This document shows positions 35,018 to 44,489 of a stretch of 64,000 bases of DNA, piece by piece. The number at the start of each line of letters is the position of its first letter. The first letter of the stretch is position 1. Under the pieces are notes generated by a model that saw nothing but the letters and a program-made list of their open reading frames with translations, ran no database searches and was not told the origin of the DNA. Position numbers and translations under genes: made by a program. The DNA comes from Oceanihabitans sediminis (GTDB taxonomy: Bacteria; Bacteroidota; Bacteroidia; Flavobacteriales; Flavobacteriaceae), in assembly GCF_003337215.1 (NCBI RefSeq), contig NZ_QPIG01000001.1, positions 558,001 to 622,000 of the forward strand, given 5' to 3'.

Positions 35018-36130
35018 TTAATGATGCTCGTCGTGCTCTTCTACCGCCATACCAATAAATAACGATGATAACATCGTAAAGATAAAGGCTTGTAAAAAGG
35101 CAACTAAAAGCTCAATAAACATGATAAACAATGATAATATTAACGACATTCCTGTAGATGCAACAGGCCCAAAGTCTGCTTTAAGCGAAACCATTAATGC
35201 CATTAAGCTCATTACTACGAAGTGACCCGCTGTAATATTTGCAAATAAACGCACTAATAATGAGAAAGGTTTAATAACTACAAAACCTAATAACTCAATA
35301 ACCGCTAATATTGGTCTTAATATAATAGGTACTCCTGGCATCCATAAGGTATGTGCCCAGAAATCTTTTGTACCACTAAATAAATAAATAACCATAGTGA
35401 AAATAGCTAGACATGCTGTAACTGCTATTTGACCTGTAACGTTAAATCCTAACGGAGTTAATCCTAAAATATTTAAGATAAAGATGAAAAAGAATACCGT
35501 TAACAAGAAGCCCATAAACTTACGGTACTTTTTATCTCCAATATTTGGTTTTGCGATCTCGTCACGAACATAAATTACTAATGGCTCTAATACTCTAGAA
35601 AAACCTTTAGGAACCGTGTTTCCTTTCTTATAACCTCTAGCTAAAGAGCTAAATCCTATTAACATTAACAATCCTGTTAATATCATTCCGAAAACACTTT
35701 TAGTAATAGAGAAGTCAATTACTTTAGACGCGTTTGTTGGGTGGTGCGCTTCGTCAAAAGAAAGTGCAGCTGCTCCTTCGTCTAACTCGTATATTTTTGT
35801 GTGGTATTTTACTATTTTAGTCCCGTCTTTATCCACAACAACCTCACCATTATCATCGTGGTGAAATTCTGAAGACATAAACGTTTTTAATCCGTTGCTT
35901 GTCCAAACAATAACAGGAAGTGGAAAGCCGTAATGTTTTCCAGACGCATTATCTGTATATAAATGAAAGTCGTGAGAATCTTTAAGGTGATGAGCAATAA
36001 ACTCTCTTATCTCGTCAGGTGAATCTACTAAATTATTTTCAACAACTTCTTCTTGAGCAAACGCTGTGAAAGAAGTTAATGCTAATACGAATACTACTAA
36101 AAACTTGATAGATTTTGTTGCTACCATCAT
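35018..36130 (-). CDS. atpB: ATP synthase F0 a subunit
   Basis: 370 residues. The N terminus looks like a signal peptide ending TAFAQ, then a soluble His- and Asp-rich region (about 27-140), an extension usual in Bacteroidota. Five to six membrane helices follow. The essential Arg is in the block FSLLVRLFANITAGHFV. The C terminus has AFIFTMLSSLFIGMAVEEHD. It forms the ion half-channels against the c-ring. Confidence 0.96.
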   Translation of the reverse strand: MMVATKSIKFLVVFVLALTSFTAFAQEEVVENNLVDSPDEIREFIAHHLKDSHDFHLYTDNASGKHYGFPLPVIVWTSNGLKTFMSSEFHHDDNGEVVVDKDGTKIVKYHTKIYELDEGAAALSFDEAHHPTNASKVIDFSITKSVFGMILTGLLMLIGFSSLARGYKKGNTVPKGFSRVLEPLVIYVRDEIAKPNIGDKKYRKFMGFLLTVFFFIFILNILGLTPLGFNVTGQIAVTACLAIFTMVIYLFSGTKDFWAHTLWMPGVPIILRPILAVIELLGFVVIKPFSLLVRLFANITAGHFVVMSLMALMVSLKADFGPVASTGMSLILSLFIMFIELLVAFLQAFIFTMLSSLFIGMAVEEHDEHH

Positions 36131-36267
36131 ATTATTTTCTAACTAATGAAATTAAGCTTTCCTAAATTTTGTGCAAATGTAAGGAATAATTTAAAATGAG
36201 AGCCCTTTTTTAATCAAGTTTTTTTCGTTTCAACAAAAACTTAAAATCGCTAAAATTTCAACTCTAA

Positions 36268-36639
36268 CTATTTGCTATTTAATAACTTTGCTATAGCACC
36301 TGCTTCTAAAAACAAAAAAAGAAGAAAAGGCACTACTAAACCTACGCGTTCTACTTGAGATAAATCGTCGTTTTCGAAAACTGTAGATTTAAAAATTAAC
36401 AAGAAAGTTCCTATTTTAAAACACATAAGCATTAGATATGTGTAACCTGCTTGGGTAGGTAAATGCTCTGCCACAAACTCTACTGCTGCATAAATTATTA
36501 TTACCGCTATAGCTTGAAATATATACACACCTAAAAGTGAGAAACTTAAATCTATACTTATAAGGTTAATATGAACGAAATAACTTATTACAAATAATAG
36601 CACTACAGCTATTAGCATAAACACAATACGTTTAATCAT
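36268..36639 (-). CDS. Small four-helix membrane protein next to atpZ (DUF6168-like)
   Basis: 123 residues with four membrane helices. It is encoded between atpZ and atpB, where Flavobacteriia carry a conserved small protein that I recall as DUF6168. The name is from memory. AtpI-like chaperone roles have been suggested for proteins at this position in other phyla, but sequence alone does not show that. Its start overlaps the atpZ stop by 8 bases, so it is translationally coupled. Confidence 0.75.
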   Translation of the reverse strand: MIKRIVFMLIAVVLLFVISYFVHINLISIDLSFSLLGVYIFQAIAVIIIYAAVEFVAEHLPTQAGYTYLMLMCFKIGTFLLIFKSTVFENDDLSQVERVGLVVPFLLFLFLEAGAIAKLLNSK

Positions 36640-36880
36640 CAGAATCTTTATTTGTTAATTTTAATACTTGAAATATTACCGAGCCCATGGAGACAAATAC
36701 AGCAATAAGGGTTACCACCTTATAATATAATTGGTCTGTGTTGTTAAATTTTACATCTAACCACTCCCCTAGCTTACTTCCTAGATAAATAGTTAAACCC
36801 ATTTGCAAAGCAATGGATGAAAACCTAACAAACTTATTAAGCTGTTTGGGCTGTTTTTTTTGTGGATTTTTCTCGCTCAC
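36632..36880 (-). CDS. atpZ: AtpZ/AtpI family protein
   Basis: 82 residues. A Lys/Gln-rich N terminus precedes two membrane helices: FSSIALQMGLTIYLGSKLGE and VVTLIAVFVSMGSVIFQVL. The signature GxxxGxxLGxWLD appears as LGSKLGEWLDVKF. These proteins act near F0, proposed as ion-channel or c-ring assembly helpers. The gene overlaps the 3' end of the bactofilin gene by 44 bases in another frame. Confidence 0.9.
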   Translation of the reverse strand: MSEKNPQKKQPKQLNKFVRFSSIALQMGLTIYLGSKLGEWLDVKFNNTDQLYYKVVTLIAVFVSMGSVIFQVLKLTNKDSDD

Positions 36881-37259
36881 CTTGGTTTATATCTTTTAAA
36901 GCTCCTTTCATTTTACAAGTTACACTAAATGTAGCACCTGGCTCCACTTCTAACTTTCCTATTACAACTTCTCCTTCAATATATGCTGAAGATTTTAATG
37001 TAAGCGTACCCAATAAGGTTAGTTTTCCAGAGAACTTTCCTTCAAAGTAAGCATCTGTTCCGTTTAAGGTTCCTTTTATAACACCACTTTTTCCTACTAC
37101 AACTTTTCCAGGAGTTTGAATATTTCCTTCAACAGTTCCATCAACTCTTAAATCACCTTCACTAGAAAGATCTCCTGTGATGTTTGTTCCTTGGGCTATG
37201 ATATTTTGTGATGAAGATCCTGCGTTCGTTTTTTTATTTCTTTTGTTATCTGAAAACAT
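36837..37259 (-). CDS. Bactofilin
   Basis: 140 residues. Disordered N terminus (MFSDNKRNKKTNAGSSSQN), then a beta-helical bactofilin domain (about 20-120): IIAQGTNITGDLSSEGDLRV, GTVEGNIQTPGKVVVGKSG and EVEPGATFSVTCKM. Bactofilins polymerise without nucleotide and scaffold cell-wall or pole functions. Its 3' end overlaps atpZ by 44 bases, and its start is 15 bases after the porW-like stop, so it is inside the porW-atp operon. Confidence 0.93.
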   Translation of the reverse strand: MFSDNKRNKKTNAGSSSQNIIAQGTNITGDLSSEGDLRVDGTVEGNIQTPGKVVVGKSGVIKGTLNGTDAYFEGKFSGKLTLLGTLTLKSSAYIEGEVVIGKLEVEPGATFSVTCKMKGALKDINQGEREKSTKKTAQTA

Positions 37260-37274
37260 GCTATTAACTTTTTA

Positions 37275-39854
37275 CTATTCTTTGAGGCTTTCTATATAAT
37301 CTTCTAAATTTTTATGAATCTGAACGATTTTATAATTCTGAGAAGATATGGCTATATGAGGTTTGGTGATTTTAAGTCTATCTTTTTCTTTTAATATATA
37401 AGCAAATCCTTTTGCTCCTTCTAAACTTTTCAATCCGTGCACCACCACAAAAGTAGTTTCCGGATTATACACATCTATAGAAGTGCTTAAATCATAATGA
37501 GCGATATTGGCAACTACTTCATTAAGGGTTTTAGTGAAATTAGCCACCTCTTCCGTATTCGTTTTATTAAACGAATAGAGTACTTTATAATTATTAGTTG
37601 TACTATCTGTTTTAAATTCTTTTACAGCAAGATTAGGTAACACATTTGCAGATATTTCCTGTGCTTGCTGTCCATCCTCTGTATTGGCATAGTTAAGAGC
37701 AATAAAATTAATTGCTTTACTATAGGCTTCAAAACCCTGATAACGCCCTAGGGTGGTTGCTTTTAAGAATTCGAATTTAGTTACTATTTCTTCGGCTTCA
37801 AAAGCTGTAATATAATCATCTACCTTAGAAAGCACCTCTGCATATTCCTGATTTGTAAACTTAGTATATAGGTTTTTATAGATGTTTTCTGGGCTACCTT
37901 CGTCGCTAAAATTTGCAGCATCTGGATTGTTTAAAATAGCAGCATATCTAGATTCCGGATAGTTTGTAGTAATATCATTTTTAGCAATATTAGCTTCAGC
38001 ATCCTCACCTAATAATTCGTAGATTTTAAATAAATTATATTTTGCTGGAAGCACTAAGTTTTCTTCTGGTTGGTTATTTAAAAGTTGTTTGAATTTATCT
38101 TTTGCTAGAGGATATTCTTTAAACTTCTCTTTATAAATTAAACCTAATTGATAGTATGCGTAGTTTCTTCCTTTAGCAATGCTGTCTATTATCTTTTCAT
38201 CAGAAGGAATTTTATCTAAGTAAAACTGTGGGTCATATAATTCTTCTTCGGAAGCAATTACGCTTTCTGCAACAGAAGTATTTACATTGGTTCCAGTTTT
38301 TACGCTATTTGACCATCTCCAATTGTCTTCTAATTCACGGTCTCCCCAAATTTTAGCAAATTCGGTTTTACCATAAGCAACGGTTGTTTGGTTATAAAAA
38401 TAAAACGAAGATCCTTGTCCCGGAGGCATATTTCCTCTAGAACCTTTTAAATTAGATAATCCGGATGGTTTTTGACCGAAAGAGTTATTGTTTGCAGCAA
38501 TTAAGCCTTTGCTTCGCTCTGCTGCTGCAAGTCTTTCTTTTTCTTTTTCGGCTTCTACTTTAAGTTTTTCAATATGAGCTTCAAAAAATGTGATTCTATC
38601 AGCTTCAGATAAAGAAACAAGATTTAAAATACTATCATTACTTCTTGCAATGTCTTCGTAATAAATTACATCTTCTAGGTTATCTCTTTTTCGTTTTATA
38701 AGTCTGTACGGCTTACTATTTGTTACCATATGCAGCATGGTACTATCATAATAAGCTCCTGCCATTTTATACTCAGAAACATCAAAATGCATATCCCCTA
38801 AGGTTTGGTAGGTTTTAGCTTTTAAAACATTATCGTTTGTATCGGTTCTTAGAGACTTATTATAGTAAGAAATTGCCAAAGAATCCGATTGGTTTTTTAA
38901 ATGGTACTCTGCAATTTGATGGTATATTTTATCTAAGAAAGGTCTGTTTTCACGATTTTCTTCTAAGTCTGTAAGTAGCTCTAAAAACTCTAATTTGTTT
39001 CCTTCGTTATAATCAAAGTTTTTAGCTTTTTCAATATATGCACTTATATGATAAACTCTTGGCGTTTTTCGGTTAAGTGCAATGACTTTATCAAAGGCAA
39101 TATTTGCACTGTCCTTATCTCCTAAAGCATTATAAAGCTGCCCCTGGATAAACCTGTATCTTCCGCGTTCATCATTACTTTTTGTTGCTTTTGAAGCAAT
39201 ATCAATTTGGGTTAATGCACTATCAAGAGCTTGTGTATTTATATAAGCTTGAGCTAAAATTGCAGTTGCGTCTGCTAAATCTTGATCTTTTAATGTTTCT
39301 TGTTCTAAAAGACGTTTAAGGTTTTTAATAGCTAGTTCATCGTTTTCTAGACGAATATTTGTTTTTTCTCTCCAAATTTTTGCTTTGTTTATTTTATCGC
39401 TTGCAGGGTATTTGTATAAAATATAGTTGAAAGACTCTAAGGCAGGAACGAAACGTTGATCGAAATAACGTGCTTGACCAAGTAGTAAATATGCTTCATC
39501 AATTTGGTAATTATATTCTTTACCTTGAATATTCATACCGTGTTTTTGAATTGCTTTTACAGCTTTTTCTTCGGCTCTTGTAAAGTTCTGATTTTCACTC
39601 TGCCCAGGAAGGGTAACATCTTCTGATATTTGCATTCTCTCTACCGGAAGAATTTCCCAATAATTATCTGTATAGTTTGCGTTTAGGTTTTCTCTACCTT
39701 CAGCTAGCGCATTATAACCATTAAAAAGAATGTTATCTCTAGCAGCTAAAGCATGATAGTTTCGACTAATAAAAGTGTTCTTTTTTCTAGAACAGCTAGT
39801 TACTAAAGTCATAGAAACTATAATACCTAATATAATTTTATAAGATGTTTTCAA
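37275..39854 (-). CDS. porW: Type IX secretion/gliding TPR lipoprotein PorW (SprE)
   Basis: 859 residues. Lipoprotein signal to C21 (MTLVTSC), then SRKKNTFISRNYHALAARDN. The long TPR-rich body includes LGQARYFDQRFVPALESFNY and IYHQIAEYHLKNQSDSLAI, and a Lys/Glu helix (IEKLKVEAEKEKERLAAAER) lies near the middle. The size and N terminus fit SprE of F. johnsoniae and PorW of P. gingivalis, lipoproteins required for type IX secretion. It heads a minus-strand run that continues into bactofilin and the atp genes. Confidence 0.92.
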   Translation of the reverse strand: MKTSYKIILGIIVSMTLVTSCSRKKNTFISRNYHALAARDNILFNGYNALAEGRENLNANYTDNYWEILPVERMQISEDVTLPGQSENQNFTRAEEKAVKAIQKHGMNIQGKEYNYQIDEAYLLLGQARYFDQRFVPALESFNYILYKYPASDKINKAKIWREKTNIRLENDELAIKNLKRLLEQETLKDQDLADATAILAQAYINTQALDSALTQIDIASKATKSNDERGRYRFIQGQLYNALGDKDSANIAFDKVIALNRKTPRVYHISAYIEKAKNFDYNEGNKLEFLELLTDLEENRENRPFLDKIYHQIAEYHLKNQSDSLAISYYNKSLRTDTNDNVLKAKTYQTLGDMHFDVSEYKMAGAYYDSTMLHMVTNSKPYRLIKRKRDNLEDVIYYEDIARSNDSILNLVSLSEADRITFFEAHIEKLKVEAEKEKERLAAAERSKGLIAANNNSFGQKPSGLSNLKGSRGNMPPGQGSSFYFYNQTTVAYGKTEFAKIWGDRELEDNWRWSNSVKTGTNVNTSVAESVIASEEELYDPQFYLDKIPSDEKIIDSIAKGRNYAYYQLGLIYKEKFKEYPLAKDKFKQLLNNQPEENLVLPAKYNLFKIYELLGEDAEANIAKNDITTNYPESRYAAILNNPDAANFSDEGSPENIYKNLYTKFTNQEYAEVLSKVDDYITAFEAEEIVTKFEFLKATTLGRYQGFEAYSKAINFIALNYANTEDGQQAQEISANVLPNLAVKEFKTDSTTNNYKVLYSFNKTNTEEVANFTKTLNEVVANIAHYDLSTSIDVYNPETTFVVVHGLKSLEGAKGFAYILKEKDRLKITKPHIAISSQNYKIVQIHKNLEDYIESLKE

Positions 39855-40003
39855 ACGTTGGTGTATTTAATCAAATAAATAACTTTAAACTCAGGTAATT
39901 ATTATAAAAACCGTTGCTATTTTTTAAATAGAAATGGCGAAAAATTACATAAGAACGTAAAAATACGCATCTTTTTTAATTTAGCTATAAAATGAAGGTG
40001 TTT

Positions 40004-40711
40004 TTAGACTGCCTGTGTTCCTGCAAAATAGGACTCTAACTCTTTTAAAGTAGCCTCGCTAGTAACTATATCTTTAATTATTTCTCCTTTTTCTAAAAGA
40101 ACTATACGCTCACAAACATCGGTAATATGCATTAAATCGTGACTCGATATTAATACGGTTACACCTTGTTCTTGTGCTAGTTCTTTAATAATTTGTTTTA
40201 GTTTAATTTGCGTTGTTGGATCAAGGTTTGCAAAAGGTTCATCTAAAATTATTACTTCTGGATTACCTATAAGAGCAGCAACTATTCCTGCTTTCTTTTG
40301 GTTTCCTTTACTTAAATCTCTTAGATATTTTTTCTGACCTAGAATTTCGCCATGAAAGAAATCTTCAAATTTTGAAACTAAGGCATCTACATCTGCTTTA
40401 TTTTGACCACGAAGTTCCCCAATAAAATAGAAATACTCTTCAGGAGTAAGGTAACCTATTAAAAAACTTTCATCAATAAACGAAGAAGTAAAAGGCTTCC
40501 ATGCTTCACTTTCATGAACCAAAATATTATTATTTTTAATATGCCCAGTTGTTGGCTCAATTAAATCTAACAACAGACTGAAGTAAGTAGTTTTTCCCGC
40601 TCCATTATTTCCAACCAAACCAAAGCTCTGACCTTTTGGAATGTCTAGGTTTTCAATATTTAAAACTAAATTTGAATTATATTTTTTAGTAAGATTTGTT
40701 GTAGTTATCAT
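40004..40711 (-). CDS. ABC transporter ATP-binding protein
   Basis: 235 residues. Walker A GNNGAGKTT (33-41), ABC signature variant LSKGNQKKAG, Walker B VIILDEPFANLDP and H-loop SSHDLMHI. A single domain of the ABC-2 exporter type. It lies 11 bases after the stop of the DUF5687 gene, so the two form one exporter. The substrate is not predictable. Confidence 0.95.
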   Translation of the reverse strand: MITTTNLTKKYNSNLVLNIENLDIPKGQSFGLVGNNGAGKTTYFSLLLDLIEPTTGHIKNNNILVHESEAWKPFTSSFIDESFLIGYLTPEEYFYFIGELRGQNKADVDALVSKFEDFFHGEILGQKKYLRDLSKGNQKKAGIVAALIGNPEVIILDEPFANLDPTTQIKLKQIIKELAQEQGVTVLISSHDLMHITDVCERIVLLEKGEIIKDIVTSEATLKELESYFAGTQAV

Positions 40712-40722
40712 GATGTAAAGTT

Positions 40723-42201
40723 TTAGTTGTCTTGATCGAAAGCATCGATCATTTTATATTTTGAAGCTAGATATTTGTTGGTAATAAAAGTCATTATTTT
40801 CTGGTGGAAGATAATTCCGGCAAGCCCTAAGAGTATTAATACCAAAATCCCTATCTCAAAGCTGAAAAAGTAGTTTGCAAGAGCAAAAACTCCTATTGGT
40901 AAAATCAATAATGGTAAGCCAATAATCCATTGTACCGCACCTGTGCCTTGAAAATTAAAAGCTGCTCTTTGATTTAAATCAATTTTCTTTCTGTTGAAAG
41001 AGCCGCCCAATAAAATCACATAGGTATTTACTCCAATATTATAAATAGCGGCTGCGAAATGGGCTAATAAAATTTTCCATCCAAAATACACATACGGAAT
41101 ACTTAAAACAAAAAGTATAATTACGCTCATAGTCATTAAAGTGTATTTAGATTTTAAGTACTGTTTATACTTAATATTTTGGCTCATTAGCATTTTATAG
41201 TAACCACTATCCCATGCCGGAATAAATTGCCCAAAGTTTATAAGAAAAATTCCAGTTACAAATATTCCGACAAAGGCAAATAAGAATTCCATGTCTTGAT
41301 AAACCGGATTAGGGTAAAAGAATAAACCATATAAAACCCCAAATACCATCAACATTAGAGAAGATTTTGGTCGTTTATTTCTCCAAATTAATTTTAAATC
41401 TAGTTGCATAAAAGGTGCAACATCTCCAAAAAACCTTGTCCATTCCATATTAGAAGCATGCACTTCTTGAACTTTAGATTTTAAAGAACTATCTAAAAAC
41501 AGCTTCTTACGAAGGATTTTAAAATTGAAGTAATATACAACAGCCAAAATTGCTATTGGCACAAGAATAAAAAGCGGATTATTAGCAATTGCTAGAATTC
41601 CGTTAGATAAAACATCTGCAAAGTTTATAATTTCAAAATGGTTTAAAGCAAAAAGGGAACCTGCAACAATTATGATAGGCAAAAAAGCTAATTCGGTTTC
41701 TGCGGTTAAGCTTTCAATTATAAAATTCAAATAATTAATAATAAGAGTAATTAGCACCATTGCAAGCATCCAAAACGCAATGCTTGAAACATCATAATCA
41801 TTCACAATAAGTGTTATTCCAAATGGAATGATAGCAAACAAAGGCAGGAAATTAAAAAAGGATAAAGCCGATTTTCCTAAAACAAAATTTACCACTTTTT
41901 CTCGTTTTATTGGAAGCGTTAGCAATGGCTTTACACTCATTACTGGTAATTTCTGAAAGAAAAAACGAAGTACTAAATCTCCTAAAATCCAAAAGAAAAT
42001 AAAACCATTAAAAACGACAAAAGGATCTTTTTCCGGTAATGTTTCTTTTAATAAAGGATACATGGCTACCCCTAAAATTAAAAACATGGCAATAAAATAT
42101 AAGGCAAAAAATGCCATAATTATTTTAAGTGCAACACTCTTACCAAAACTGGCAGACCTAGTAAATTGCTTCCACTCTAAATCTAAAAAATGTTTTATCA
42201 T
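40723..42201 (-). CDS. DUF5687 family ABC-2-type permease
   Basis: 492 residues with about 11-12 membrane helices and charged loops. The N terminus MIKHFLDLEWKQFTRSASFG and the stretch LPIKREKVVNFVLGKSALSF fit DUF5687 proteins, permease partners of an ATPase in Bacteroidota. It is co-transcribed with the ATPase gene (11 bases apart). The function is export, substrate unknown. Confidence 0.85.
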   Translation of the reverse strand: MIKHFLDLEWKQFTRSASFGKSVALKIIMAFFALYFIAMFLILGVAMYPLLKETLPEKDPFVVFNGFIFFWILGDLVLRFFFQKLPVMSVKPLLTLPIKREKVVNFVLGKSALSFFNFLPLFAIIPFGITLIVNDYDVSSIAFWMLAMVLITLIINYLNFIIESLTAETELAFLPIIIVAGSLFALNHFEIINFADVLSNGILAIANNPLFILVPIAILAVVYYFNFKILRKKLFLDSSLKSKVQEVHASNMEWTRFFGDVAPFMQLDLKLIWRNKRPKSSLMLMVFGVLYGLFFYPNPVYQDMEFLFAFVGIFVTGIFLINFGQFIPAWDSGYYKMLMSQNIKYKQYLKSKYTLMTMSVIILFVLSIPYVYFGWKILLAHFAAAIYNIGVNTYVILLGGSFNRKKIDLNQRAAFNFQGTGAVQWIIGLPLLILPIGVFALANYFFSFEIGILVLILLGLAGIIFHQKIMTFITNKYLASKYKMIDAFDQDN

Positions 42202-42297
42202 TTGGTTGGGTTTTACACATAAGTAATATTAAAGCCCATTTTGTTACAAACAAAATGCAAATACTAATTATGTTTATTATTTTTACAAAAAAAACTT

Positions 42298-43356
42298 ATG
42301 TCGCATTTTCATAAATTAACGGTTAAAAATATACATAGAGAAACAGATAAAGCTGTAAGTATATCTTTTAATGTTCCTGCAGACTTAAAAGAAGCTTTTT
42401 CATTTAAAGCAGGTCAATATATAACTCTAAAAACTACTATTGAAGGACACGAAGTAAGAAGAGATTACTCTTTATGCTCATCACCAAAAAGCAACGAATT
42501 AAAAGTTGCTGTTAAGGAGGTAGAAGACGGAACCTTTTCTGCCTATGCCAACAATAAATTACAAATTGGAGATACGCTAGAAGTAGCTTCACCTAAAGGA
42601 AGATTTGTTTTCACACCAAACGATAAAATCACTAAAAACATTGCTGCATTTGCTGCTGGAAGCGGAATCACTCCTGTTTTAAGCATTATAAAATGTGCCT
42701 TAGAAGAAGAAGTTAACAGTAAAGTAATTCTTGTTTACGGAAACAAAACTACAAAAGACACCATGTTCTTAAACGAACTGTTAGAATTACAACACACATA
42801 TAAAGATCGTTTTTCTATACAATTTGTATTTAGCCAGGCAGATGAAGAAGATTCTATTTTTGGTAGAATTGAAAAAAGCACGGTGAATTATGTCATGAAA
42901 AACAAACATAAAAACGTAGAAGTAGATGCTTTTTATCTTTGCGGACCAGAAGCTATGATACATACTGTGAAGGATGTTTTATCAGAACATGAAATTCCAA
43001 ATGACAGAGTTCATTTTGAACTTTTTAAGGCGGCAAAACAAGAAGCAATTGAAGAAGATTCTAATGTAGCTTCAGGAAGCACAGAAATCACTATTACGGT
43101 AGATGACGAAGACTTCACATTTACAATGTCGCAAAAACAATCTATACTAGAAGCAGCTTTAGATGAAGATATAGACGCTCCTTATTCTTGCCAAGGCGGA
43201 ATTTGCAGTAGCTGTATTGCTAGAATAAAAGAAGGTGAAGCTACTATGAGACAAAATAATATTTTAACCGAAAGCGAATTAGCAGAAGGTTTAGTTTTAA
43301 CTTGTCAAGCGCAGCCTACCACATCTAAAATCGTTATCGATTACGATGATGTTTAA
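42298..43356 (+). CDS. Ferredoxin--NADP reductase-like protein with C-terminal 2Fe-2S domain (PaaE-like)
   Basis: 352 residues in three parts. The FAD domain (about 1-100) has the RxYS-type motif RRDYSLCSSP. The NAD(P)H domain has AAGSGITPVLSIIKCALEEE and FYLCGPEAMIHTV. The plant-type 2Fe-2S domain (about 265-352) has four cysteines in YSCQGGICSSCIARI and LTCQ. This order is that of the phenylacetyl-CoA monooxygenase reductase PaaE and similar flavodoxin/ferredoxin reductases. No paa oxygenase genes are near, so the redox partner is unknown. A bidirectional terminator follows. Confidence 0.9.
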   Translation: MSHFHKLTVKNIHRETDKAVSISFNVPADLKEAFSFKAGQYITLKTTIEGHEVRRDYSLCSSPKSNELKVAVKEVEDGTFSAYANNKLQIGDTLEVASPKGRFVFTPNDKITKNIAAFAAGSGITPVLSIIKCALEEEVNSKVILVYGNKTTKDTMFLNELLELQHTYKDRFSIQFVFSQADEEDSIFGRIEKSTVNYVMKNKHKNVEVDAFYLCGPEAMIHTVKDVLSEHEIPNDRVHFELFKAAKQEAIEEDSNVASGSTEITITVDDEDFTFTMSQKQSILEAALDEDIDAPYSCQGGICSSCIARIKEGEATMRQNNILTESELAEGLVLTCQAQPTTSKIVIDYDDV

Positions 43357-43373
43357 CAGAAAACAAGCTTAAT

Positions 43374-43407
43374 AAAAAAGCCTACTCCAACGAGTAGGCT
43401 TTTTTTA
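43374..43407. terminator. Bidirectional terminator
   Basis: aaaaaagcctact pairs with agtaggcttttttt around a six-base loop. It separates the reductase gene from the converging GT9 gene. Confidence 0.93.
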
Positions 43408-43430
43408 TTTCTTATTGAGCAAACAACAAG

Positions 43431-44450
43431 TTATATAATATTATTAATGGTATCTATAATTTTTTTTGGAGGAATACTTCTGCTTGCATCTACATAGTCT
43501 TCCGGGAATTTATTCCCATAAACCGAAGTTGGTATTAAAGGAAAGGCTTCCCTGTCTGCAAGTAAAGCATATTCTGCTGGCTGATTAAAAGGTGCAAATC
43601 CTGCGTAAGGATGCGTAACTCCCCAAACGGTAATTACTTTTTTTCCCAACATGGCAGCCATGTGTGCATTTCCAGAATCCATAGAAAGCATTATATCTAG
43701 ATTAGAAATCACATCTAGCTCTTCCTCTAGATTTAACTTACCTGCTAGATTTATGACATTATCATTTTTCTCTTGAAACCCATTAAGAATTTCAACTTCT
43801 CTTTTACCGCCACCAAAAAGCAATACTTTATAGTCTTTTGAAAGAGATTCGATAACTTCTTCCATTAAATCTAGTGGATACATCTTACTCTCATGTGCAG
43901 CAAAAGGCGCAATTCCAATCCATTTTCGAGTATCTGTACCAGTAATTTCTAATGTTTTAGAACTTAATGTTACACGCTTTGGAAACTCCGGATTTGATAA
44001 ATCTAAAGAGAAACCTAATTTTCTAAAAACATCGGCATAACGCTCGTGAGTTGTTTTTAATTGCTGAAAAGATTTACCAGAAACCAAAGCTTTCTTTTCT
44101 GCCCTACCCTTATCTATTTGTATAAATTTTCTTCCGAAGAAAAATACTTTCAGAATATTAGTTCGTAATACGTTATGCAAATCTGCAACAGCATCAATAT
44201 CTAGTTTTTTTAATTCTTTTGAAAGTTTATAAAGTCCAAAAACACCTTTATGCTTTCCTTTTAAATCTATAGAAAAAACAGAAACATTTGCTAAACCTCT
44301 AAAAAACGGTTTAAAAAACCCACGTGTTAAAACAGTAATTTTTACATCGGGGTGTTGTTGCGTAAATGCTCGCAACACAGGAACTGTCATTGCAGCATCT
44401 CCCATTGCAGAAAGCCTAATAACAAGTATATGTTTAGATTTTTTGGGCAT
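43431..44450 (-). CDS. Glycosyltransferase family 9 (heptosyltransferase-like)
   Basis: 339 residues, two Rossmann halves. N-terminal LVIRLSAMGDAAMTVPVLRA and C-terminal blocks LLFGGGKREVE, MSMDSGNAHMAAMLGKKVIT and GVTHPYAGFAPF are classical GT9. It probably adds a heptose or other sugar to lipopolysaccharide core on the cytoplasmic face. It is paired with a DUF4254 gene 39 bases upstream, an arrangement common in Bacteroidota. Confidence 0.93.
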   Translation of the reverse strand: MPKKSKHILVIRLSAMGDAAMTVPVLRAFTQQHPDVKITVLTRGFFKPFFRGLANVSVFSIDLKGKHKGVFGLYKLSKELKKLDIDAVADLHNVLRTNILKVFFFGRKFIQIDKGRAEKKALVSGKSFQQLKTTHERYADVFRKLGFSLDLSNPEFPKRVTLSSKTLEITGTDTRKWIGIAPFAAHESKMYPLDLMEEVIESLSKDYKVLLFGGGKREVEILNGFQEKNDNVINLAGKLNLEEELDVISNLDIMLSMDSGNAHMAAMLGKKVITVWGVTHPYAGFAPFNQPAEYALLADREAFPLIPTSVYGNKFPEDYVDASRSIPPKKIIDTINNII

Positions 44451-44467
44451 ATAATTATAAAAAGAAA

Positions 44468-44486
44468 ATCCTGCTTTCGCAGGAAT
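44468..44486. repeat. Dispersed palindromic repeat, copy 2
   Basis: The element tcctgc-tttc-gcagga, with flanks, lies between the GT9 and DUF4254 genes. It is the reverse complement of the 1155-1174 repeat over most of its length. Confidence 0.75.
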
Positions 44487-44489
44487 GTA

